Positions 1 to 8,723 of a stretch of 64,000 nucleotides of DNA are shown here, piece after piece (the first letter of the stretch is position 1; each line of letters begins with the position of its first letter). The stretch comes from Nematopogon swammerdamellus. Taxonomy: Eukaryota; Arthropoda; Insecta; Lepidoptera; Adelidae. Location of the stretch: NCBI GenBank assembly GCA_946902875.1, contig OX336340.1, positions 23,203,566 to 23,267,565 on the forward strand, read 5' to 3'. The translations under genes and the position numbers were made by a program. The notes beneath the pieces were generated by a model. That model searched no databases. It saw only the letters and a list, made by a program, of their open reading frames with translations, and had not been told where the DNA came from.

Positions 1-659
1 GCATTTAGCAGTACCACAGATAAATAGCACATACTTCATTGCTTTGTGCGTTCCAAAACAAACGAACCAACAAAGTTTTACGAACGAAACAGCAATGCTA
101 ATTAAAATTAAATGTGATTATTGCTTAGCATTTAGCATTAATTTTTATTCATCAGGGCGCTTAGCAGTGCTAAATGCTAACGGGGTATTCATTATGAATT
201 AATTTTGTTAATGCTAAGCATAACAAGACTAATTCCCGGTAGACGCATGACCTAAAGAAATTAATTCCTTTAGAGTCGCTCAAAAGTAAAAACCGGTAGG
301 TACTGGTTGAATGAAAAAAGCGCGATAAACGAATATTGAACGAGGAAACCTGCTGAGGTTGACTAGAAGAAATGTCCTTTGGCAATAAGGCAGAATGCAT
401 GAAATATCTGTATACATTTAACATACATATTTATCAATAAATAAAAAAAATTACAAGAGCTAACTGCATCCAACACGATAGTCGACCTATGGTGGGTAAG
501 CAGAAAAGAGCTCTCCATACATATTTACGCCGATGTTTGTTACTGAAATTCAAGCGAAAAATGCTATCAAATTGAATGAAAGTACTTACTCGTGAAAGGT
601 GACTCCATCTGTGTTCAAGTTTGAATTTTTCGACGACTTTTTGCACCAAAGCACTGCAC
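1..659. other. AT-rich leader region
   Basis: No coding sequence recognised. Short motifs related to tgctaagca / gcttagca recur in both orientations between 5 and 230, suggesting a degraded inverted-repeat element. Confidence 0.35.
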
Positions 660-850
660 AATGAGGCATTTTGTGACAGACGCGCACGTTCGCTCCGCCT
701 GAGCGGCGGACGGAGACTAAGATCGGTCGCCGGCGCTAGACTGACGCGCTGGCGCGTGTGCGCCGACGCGCGGCTATTTTCTATTCTGTGACAGGGGCAG
801 GCCTTCGTCACTCGCTCAAGGTCGCGAGTTAAATGCCTACCGCTTGGCGT
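660..850. promoter_or_regulatory. CpG-rich segment upstream of the THAP exon
   Basis: A stretch with many CG dinucleotides in otherwise AT-rich DNA, ending about 80 bp before the THAP start codon. Position and composition are compatible with a promoter; no TATA box or initiator could be assigned. It could equally be part of a repeat. Confidence 0.3.
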
Positions 851-926
851 ACCGACTAATCTACAATTAACAGTGGGCTGCTGCTATCCAGCCAGACCGG
901 GCGCGTGGCGCTTTCGAATTTAGAAA

Positions 927-1024
927 ATGTCGAAATCACGTAATTATTGTGCAGTGGACGGGTGCAAAAGTCAAAAGACAAATGAAAACTTGTCTTTTTT
1001 TTCATTGCCGAGAGACGAAGAAAG
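927..1024 (+). CDS. THAP-domain protein, first coding exon (partial)
   Basis: ATG at 927 opens MSKSRNYCAVDGC then KSQKTNENLSFFSLPRDEER, ending at a strong gtaagt donor at 1025. C8-x4-C13 and the LSFFSLPRDEER block are the N-terminal half of a THAP zinc finger; the second zinc pair (C-x2-H) would be in the next exon, which I could not find downstream. THAP domains occur in host DNA-binding proteins and in P-element-type transposases, so this may be a host gene with a long first intron or a transposon-derived remnant. The CpG-rich 660-850 upstream could be its promoter. Confidence 0.7.
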
Positions 1025-2230
1025 GTAAGTGTTTTGTTTAGTAGCATTTTGATTTATTTCTAGTAATTTATTTATTCATATTAGTAGGAGGTCATAGATT
1101 TAAAAATAACATAGAGAAATAATATACGGGGAATAATATCTTCCTTTATACGTCTATGAAAAATAATATCATATTGCCAATAACATTAGTTAGATGACGC
1201 CGAATAGCGTGGTATGTATGGCCTAATTTGTATAAGGATAATAGGTACATTGTAGATGATCATTGATCATTAAATTTATTGATCAAACTAAACTATCACT
1301 GGAAGGTTGCACGCAATGCACGCTTCGATGTGAGAAACTAATTGTGACGCTAACGCATGCATGAATTTGTTCGCATGAATTTGCCGTACCTAAATATCGT
1401 ATCGTTGGTAGCTAGAACGATAAAAGTTGGTAGGTATCATCTTCATTTTATTCCTCACAATAAGACAGCACAAAGACACAGCCCTTAGACGCGCTGAACG
1501 ACGCGCTTTCGAGATAGAGTTACACGACAGAAAGAGAAGCGAAATGTAGGCAGTTATCGTGTTTAGGCATGCAGCTCTGTGCGAGTCAATTTGTACTTTA
1601 TCGCGTCGTCGCAGAGTAGCTATTTCTTTGTGAGTGTTTGTACAGAGCAGCTTCTGTACGGAGTACTCTTTTCTATTCTGCCCCTGTCCTCCTATGTATA
1701 GCGCCTCCAGGCTTAGTGACTCGTGCATGTGTCAGAGGTAAAATAACTGTGAACGATCTGTACATTCTAACTCTTTCGCACTAGAGAAATCAAGTGGCCT
1801 CTTCATCGTATTCGTGCTAAGTGTTGCAAGATTAGTAGAAAAATCTGTTTTGGAATGTCGCCTTAGCCATAATATAACCTTATTCTTTAGTACACCTCAC
1901 GCAGAAGAGTCGTTATTCGTTCAGCGAAGGCCGGCCTCATCATCCCTCAAATAGCAGGAAAGTGGTATGGGTGAATGTTTTGGTGGTTTTAAAAAAGTAC
2001 CAGGGTTAATAAATGCGACGCATCTTCTATAAATTTAACCCTAACCTAATGTTTAGGCCACGGTTTAGGCGGTGCATGTCGTTTTTGTTGCGTTTCGTTT
2101 CTCCTTGACAGGGATGAGCCGGCCTTCGCTGTACGAATAACGTCTCGTCTTGCGCCGTCGTACAAGTATGGTAAATGGCGCCAAGTGGTTCCCGATTTGT
2201 GATGAATAAACAAGAGAATGGACAGACATT
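1025..2230. other. Non-coding region after the THAP exon
   Basis: No exon recognised. A motif at 1723-1770 (gtcagaggtaaaataactgt and flank) recurs inverted at 46653-46695 and directly at 46960-46995. Sequence at 2008-2090 (catcttctataaa then ttaaccctaac) recurs at 19150-19230. Both are dispersed repeats. Confidence 0.5.
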
Positions 2231-2231
2231 T

Positions 2232-2573
2232 GTCAGCCTCGGTAGCTCAGTGGTGCGATCGGTCGACAACCCTGAGCGCGGTCAGTACTTGGATGGTTGA
2301 CCGTGGTTCGGATTCCACGTATAACTGTAGGTCACTTACCTTCTTACCTTACTAGGTGTTAGGCTTTATCCCGACCGGGTTGATACCACCGCACTGAATG
2401 AAACGTCGGTCGAAACGGCTATGTAAATAGTTCGTGTTTTGCGTCCAGTTAAGTGTAGCCGAAATGAAATGAAGGAAAGCACTGACATGTCACCTAGTTC
2501 ACCCGGTGTTATGGGCTGACATCACAGATGTTGTAGGTGATGTACCCAACCGTGTCAGCTTCCATAAAAAAAA
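2232..2573 (+). mobile_element. SINE family A, near full length
   Basis: Has the family head (agcctcggtagctcagtgg), a partly deleted 5S-like segment, the shared core, the family A tail (gtgtcagcttccat) and an A-tract. Diverged at several positions. Confidence 0.9.
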
Positions 2574-3061
2574 TGGACAGATGCAAGACACTATAAATGA
2601 AAAACATCAATCGTAATTCTAAATTATAAAAACTGAAATATTTAATAAAAAACCTTAGAAAATAACTGATGTGGTTTCTATGTAAAGGCTTGTCTTATTT
2701 TTTTTCTACTAGGGAGGCCCGCTCAGTTTTGTTTGTAATCTAGTTTCCTAAATGGAATAAATTTGGTATCGAATAAACAATTACATGACTGCAGCAGGAG
2801 TCTACAAAACGTTGACCTCATCACCATTGTGCCCACAATATAAAATGACAAATTTCACATCACACACGTGCTGCAAACCTTATATAACATATAACTATAA
2901 ACTTGCTATAATCGTTATTCATGAATTTTAGGAAGGATTTCCATTCATAATAATATAGCAAACACATATCTATAATATGATTTAGTGGACTCAGGCTTCA
3001 ATCACATGAAGCGATGTCAAGCTTTTATCACTGGTGCCCCTATTTCTAATAGGTCTACCTA

Positions 3062-3771
3062 CAGTAAAACCCGTATAATACGATTTTCAAGGGGACTAGC
3101 GCAAAAATCTGAAGACAATTTATAATTGTTTACTGTTAAATTAATCGGAAATACACAAAAACACGAGAATACAGCACGCATAACACACCGCACGAGCGGG
3201 TGGTAAGCTATTGAGTAGTCTTGTCCAAAGACCGACCGACCGACCGAACCGATATACCTCACTGAAGTGAACGAACGAGCAAGCTCAGAACTGAGCAAAA
3301 CATCTCACCCGCTCAGCTGCTCAGCCGCTCAGCCGCTCTCAGAAGGTCGGTCGGTCGGTCGACCGAACGAGCAGAGGTGAGAGCGAGCGGAGATGAGAAC
3401 GAGCGAAGGCGCGAGCCGCGAGGCGCGGTCGGTCGGTCGGTCGGTGGCGGGAGCGCACTACCTACTTTAGTGAGCCTGACCAAGAGAGCAGCTGAACGAC
3501 GAGACCGAACTAGTTCATCGCGTTAACTGAACTACAAAGAGCGAATCAGTACAGTGAACGAGCAAGGACAAGACTTCTAATGAGGGAGTTGAGGGACAGA
3601 GCGGGTGGAGGGACGGATGCACGGCACAGACTGGGACGGGATAACTAACGGGACTAGTACGTGAACTACTTGACCGCTGGACATAAGGATACATGGGACA
3701 GACTGGCGACTAGTCCCTACCTGCAAAATTAACTGCACCCCGACAGAGCAATAAAGATCATTTTACTGTGA
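3062..3771. repeat. Possible pogo/Tigger-like MITE with GGTC-rich interior
   Basis: Begins cagtaaaacccgtataat and ends attttactg, a short inverted match (cagtaaaa). The interior contains three GGTCG/CGACC simple-repeat blocks (about 3230-3245, 3343-3362, 3427-3446) and GC-rich, CTCAGC-rich sequence. The class is only suggested by the terminal motif. Confidence 0.35.
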
Positions 3772-6425
3772 AAGGGGGTGTTACTGTAGTTAACCGGGAA
3801 ATCTAAAGCGGGTGTTACTGTAGTTAAGATGCCATGTTTTGTCACTTTTTTTTTGTGTGTGTGAAGGTTGCAGGTTGTCTTGTGACTGTGTTGACCTGCC
3901 TGTATACATTTTAATTAAACTGCAGTATTTCATGTGTTGTTTGGGCATTCATAAGCACTCTTTCGAAAGGTAAACTTATGTGACAGTTAAAAAACTCATT
4001 GGGAAATACATTGAATGGAGTGAAAAGGAAAACAAATCCCATCTGATCCCCTGGCTGGCTATTCTAAGGGTGTGTGGCAATAACATATCCATGCACCGTG
4101 CATCACTTGAATATTATTATTACAAGAAAATTTGTGTTTTTAATTTTAATAATAAATCATAATATATTTATAACTGAATTTCGTAAACAACATAATATTA
4201 ATTGTGTATAATTGTGATGTTAAATGTGTATAATTGAGAATATTTATATTAACATTAACTTTGTTTATGTTTATTATCATTTCAGCAAATTGGTGAACTT
4301 AGGAAATAATTCAAACATGGCACTCTTTTGAACTGATTAAATCATACCAAACATAATGATAAATCCAAACCAAATGTCGACTGTTCAAGTTCATAAAGTT
4401 ATAGAGAGCAGATGTGGGGCGCAGATAATCTGAAATGGAAACATATAATTGTATTTGTTTGGCCTCTTCGTTGTTATATTATTAAAACAATATTTCAGGA
4501 ATATAAACATTCAAGCCACTAATTTTCACAATTTTATGCAATAAAATTATACTAAAACGTAATTAAGTTTGTAAAGAACAAAAATTGTGCTATTATATAA
4601 CCAATAATAACATATGGATTAAAAATGGTTAATTTTGCTAAGTCCCCGTGGCCAAAATATTGTGTTAATTTTATTAATTGTTTAGTGTTGAAGTAATATC
4701 TATCTATTATCCCCTAAGACCAATCATCTCAGAGTAATCTGTGTTCCTAATACATAAAAAAATAGATACAAGTCAAATTAAGAACTTCCTTTTTATTAAG
4801 TCAGTTGATTTTTCGTTCTTCCTGTTTCTACAGCATCATTGTATTGACTTTTTAGCAATAATATAAATGAACAATATTCAAATATCTATTATGCTTTAAA
4901 GGTTGGATCATAATGTTGAAGTAAATTGTTGTTTTTTTGTGAAGGATATAACAAATATCAAACTATACAATTTGTAACAGATCTAACCTAACAATTAGTT
5001 TCGTTGTTCCTATTACGATGCTGTCATCCGTCTAAATTAGCTGGGCCCTTACTAAATCTATCTCGATTCACTATCATGTCACTAGTTCTAACTCTCTTCC
5101 CGTCTCTATAATTCGAATCAAGATTGTTTATAATGACATATGCAATTATATGTACAAATTTAATCATTTACAGCTCTAGTGGCATCCACACTTACACACA
5201 TCATCGTCAACGTAAACACATATCATACACGTAAAGGGTGGCTGGATAAATCTCTTGAAGGCATAAGCCCCCCTTTGAAACTCATCTAACTACATTTTCT
5301 TTTGAATGTTTGTGGAGAAATACATGTCTATTTACGATACTCTGTTTACAGACAGTGTGGAAAAAAATTTACATTTGACCGTTACTATTGCCCACCAAGG
5401 GAATCAACACTTGGGATAATTTTTTCGGCTGCCCTAAAACATATTATAACTTGTAATCAATGTTACATTAACCAGATGAATGTTTATGATTATGAAGTGT
5501 TCATTCTGGTTTAAATTGACGTGAATTCGATGAACGTCTTACGCTTCGCAACCGCACCATTCCAGAAAGTTGGCGACATAAAGTATGTACTTTAGACGGC
5601 TTCGTGGTGCCAAACTATACAACCTACAAATGTGAACGCTACCACATCTTAAAGAACCATCCGGCGACTACACGAAACCGTGCACTCGACCTCCCCCCCA
5701 CTATAGATGACGTCACCACCATCTTCCCAACAGTGTGCTCTCGCGCTCAGTACAACTTGCGATAGCGTCATAAGTACTCGTCCAATTTTCACCAATTAAA
5801 CTCTCACGGACAGATTCAGGCTTAACATACATTTTGACTCAAAAATATAATAATTTTTCCAACACGAAAGCACACGGGGAGCGTTCATCGAATTCACGAA
5901 ACCAAACCAACTCGCCGGTAGTAGCTTGCCTACTACCGGCGATTTTTTTTACTCAAGTTGCAGCAAATACTGTTAGAAATAGTTTACATCCTAACCACTG
6001 TTCTTGCTGCACCCATCCATTGTTCATGAATAAACCTATTAGAAGTTTCCATAATTACTCCCAGACCTAAAAATAAAATACAAGCGAGGAACTTCTTTAT
6101 TGAGAATATTATTATTATACACAAAATAGGCGTTTTCGGAATGGAATACCGTCTAACAGAATATCCGTATTCAACTTCTTCACGCTATCGAGCATAGTAT
6201 TTCTGCAAGTGAACTTAAAACATTTGCTTTTTTGTCTATCACGGCAAGACAAATCACACTCACATTATTTATCAGTTGTCATATTTGGTAGGTTTGTCCG
6301 GTGGTTCGGAGTAATTTTTAGCAGTTCATAACAATATTTTTAGGACATATTGCTGTTACCTTCGGTGTAGTTAAAAATAAATTTAAAAGTGCACTAAAGA
6401 ACCATGTATAAGTCTTTTATGTTTA
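3772..6425. other. AT-rich region, no recognised gene
   Basis: No exon or known element recognised; open frames are short and AT-biased. A small perfect hairpin (gccggtagtagcttgcctac and complement) lies at about 5912-5942. Confidence 0.4.
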
Positions 6426-6429
6426 TTAA

Positions 6430-7123
6430 CCACTCACGCGTCGCACGCCTATATTTCGTGAGTGTCGCGGTGTTCGCGACTGCGATCGCATAAGGACGGG
6501 GTTACGGGAAATACGCTTCTTTTAGGAAAAATTATGTGAACACCTATAGCAAGTTTAGCATGGTTGTAATCGTTATAAAATTTCCTACAAAGTTATGTAT
6601 AATTTTGATTGTACTCACCTTTTTTCTCATTCAAAATCGTGGGTTGAACGCTGCACTTGGTGAGGTGATGTTTTATTACGTCAACTCAGCGTGTTGAGGC
6701 ATTTTCCAAACATGATCTCAATAATATGATCACTGCACTATGAAATATGCACTCTACACTCAATTGCGCTTCTAAAAACACCAAATACGAAATATATCTT
6801 GCCTTCGGCGCTTGGGAAACATCGTTCGAACACGGGCACTCGCTCACCGCCATGACACTGAACTAACTGGCGCGCACGGGCGTGGTTTAAATATTTTTTT
6901 CAACGAGAGACGATGCTGTCATCATTTGAACTATTGAATCAGATTGAAAGAGCATATCTTCACCTTATTTTAGAGGTAAAATAGAGCCTTATCCCCATAT
7001 TAAAAGAGTGTATATTTGTATGGCAAAGGTCGACTGCAGCGCTGGGACATACGTCTGTCCCAGCGACGCACTGTGACCATTTTATCGCTGGGACATACGG
7101 TCGTCCCAGCGACGCGCGAGTGG
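6430..7123. mobile_element. piggyBac-like MITE flanked by TTAA
   Basis: Bounded by TTAA at 6426-6429 and 7124-7127. Terminal inverted repeats are CCACTCACGCGTCGC and, from the other end, CCACTCGCGCGTCGC: 15 bp with one mismatch. Near the right end two subterminal palindromes (cgctgggacatacg / cgtcccagcg type) repeat at about 7039-7065 and 7087-7112. TTAA duplication is the mark of piggyBac-type transposition. No transposase is encoded, so it is non-autonomous. Confidence 0.8.
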
Positions 7124-7182
7124 TTAAGCTTACATCCAGAATAATTCACTTATTATAATGACTTTACACATGGCACCCAATA

Positions 7183-7331
7183 TGTTCGTTTAGGCTTTTA
7201 GCGCTGTTACACATTATCGCAATGTTTTCGGTTACGCAGTTACTCAAAGCGACTTACATTTAACGACGAGCAAGGGACGAAACATCGACTGTAAGTCGCT
7301 TTGGGTAATATACCGTATAACCGAAAACATA
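7183..7331. mobile_element. Inverted-repeat element between 13-bp direct repeats
   Basis: Exact direct repeats atggcacccaata flank it at 7170-7182 and 7332-7344. Inside, about 7217-7260 and 7290-7331 form a long imperfect inverted repeat (gttttcggtta, aaagcgacttaca and complements). A 13-bp duplication is longer than most cut-and-paste transposons make and is closer to LINE-type insertion. Confidence 0.65.
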
Positions 7332-7799
7332 ATGGCACCCAATAAAATTTATTTAACAGGAAAACCAAAAGGATGCACTATGTATTTCTCTAATTATTTA
7401 ATCTGGATTAATAACTCAAGAATACATTTATTCAATCTTCTTTATCCAGCAAAGTGACAGAGCAAACATCGAGTATTGGGTCACAAATGGGTAATTTACA
7501 GAGTAAAGGTGTTACTCGTGCCCATCATTCAAGACCGAAAGTTAGTTCACATATTGACCAACACATTCCCAGATACTCCACGCACCGAAACATATATAAT
7601 TTGAACACACACCGAACATCAGAAGGACTTTCACGGTGTTCAATGTTCACACCACCAAATATGACAAGAAAAAAAAAAATTCGTTGCTCGATTCGAAACC
7701 ACTCATTGACCCTCCAACACGGCCACAATAGTTACATTTCCAGTGACCACGCCGAACGCCCTTGTCCCATTCAAACCCATCTGTGTGCACTGGTAAGAT

Positions 7800-8103
7800 A
7801 CACCTTTTTTATTTAACTTGACATGGATGCTATATCATCTACTGGACCCGCGACATCAGCCCATAACACCTTGGAGCCATGTCAGTGCCTCCCTCTAGTC
7901 GTCGGCTCTCTATCAGTACGAAGAAGACAACCGTAAATCTTCAACACTACCACACTCCAAGCACAACAGTAAATCACTGAAACGTTGCTCACAATCGCTT
8001 TAGAGATCCGCCCAATTCAACGTTCATCAACGAAACAGTCTGCAGCCCGTCGGAGTCACCCGCGAACGTTCGCAGCGCTGTCGCGTGACCGCGTCGCGTC
8101 GTG
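7800..8103 (-). other. Nrdp1: Probable Nrdp1 3' UTR and polyadenylation region
   Basis: Downstream of the exon array in the direction of transcription. It holds a short degraded SINE A tail (about 7856-7905) and a minus-strand AATAAA at 7813-7808 as a candidate polyadenylation signal. The boundary is inference. Confidence 0.4.
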
Positions 8104-8235
8104 TTACTCGATGCCGTGCGCGAAGATCATGACCAGGCCGGGCTCCACCATGAGGTGGTTGTCGACGTGCGTGTTATCGCACTGCAGCACCAGCACGGCT
8201 TGCTTGCTCGGAACCCGCTTGCACACGTAGTTCGA
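8104..8235 (-). pseudogene. Nrdp1: Duplicated Nrdp1 terminal exon, copy 4
   Basis: Fourth and most distal copy, 157 bp from copy 3, open to TAA, with a synonymous GAC to GAT change. Its following sequence (8103-8072) resembles the inter-copy linkers and then runs on uniquely, so the original 3' UTR probably begins here. This suggests that each linker is the first about 30 bp of the ancestral UTR. Confidence 0.85.
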
Positions 8236-8260
8236 AGCGCTGTCGCCTGACCGCGTCGCG

Positions 8261-8393
8261 TTACTCGATGCCGTGCGCGAATATCATGACCAGGCCGGGC
8301 TCCACCATGAGGTGGTTGTCGACGTGCGTGTTGTCGCACTGCAGCACCAGCACGGCTTGCTTGCTCGGAACCCGCTTGCACACGTAGTTCGTA
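8261..8393 (-). pseudogene. Nrdp1: Duplicated Nrdp1 terminal exon, copy 3
   Basis: Third tandem copy, 162 bp from copy 2, with the same truncated 5' edge and an intact frame to TAA. Compared with the parent I see only a synonymous change (ATC to ATA in MIF) in the coding part. The linker at 8394-8422 has the same GC-rich composition as the other linkers. Confidence 0.85.
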
Positions 8394-8422
8394 GCGCTGT
8401 CGCGTGACCGCGTTGCATCGCG

Positions 8423-8555
8423 TTACTCGATGCCGTGCGCGAAGATCATGACCAGGCCGGGCTCCACCATGAGGTAGTTGTCGACGTGCGTGTTGTCGCA
8501 CTGCAGCACCAGCACGGCTTGCTTGCTCGGAACCCGCTTGCACACGTAGTTCGTA
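8423..8555 (-). pseudogene. Nrdp1: Duplicated Nrdp1 terminal exon, copy 2
   Basis: Near-identical repeat of exon 7, 162 bp downstream of the parent. The frame from [10 protein letters not shown] to GIE and TAA is open. One missense difference was seen (His to Tyr in the VDNHLM segment). The 5' edge has lost GA of the parental TACGAGAAC, and the native acceptor is replaced by linker sequence. A linker CAG nine bases before AACTAC would splice in frame, giving RATNY instead of RLYENY, but it has no pyrimidine tract. It probably sits unspliced in the 3' UTR. Confidence 0.85.
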
Positions 8556-8584
8556 GCGCTGTCGCGTGACCGCGTCGCGTCGCG

Positions 8585-8723
8585 TTACTCGATGCCGTGC
8601 GCGAAGATCATGACCAGGCCGGGCTCCACCATGAGGTGGTTGTCGACGTGCGTGTTGTCGCACTGCAGCACCAGCACGGCTTGCTTGCTCGGAACCCGCT
8701 TGCACACGTAGTTCTCGTATAAC
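8585..8723 (-). CDS. Nrdp1: Nrdp1 coding exon 7 (terminal, parental copy)
   Basis: Encodes the end of Arg270, then [20 protein letters not shown] and the rest to [11 protein letters not shown] and TAA: 46 codons including stop. It has a usable acceptor (gagcag) at 8724-8729. It is the first of four tandem copies of this exon in the direction of transcription and the only one with the complete 5' end including LYEN. Confidence 0.95.
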
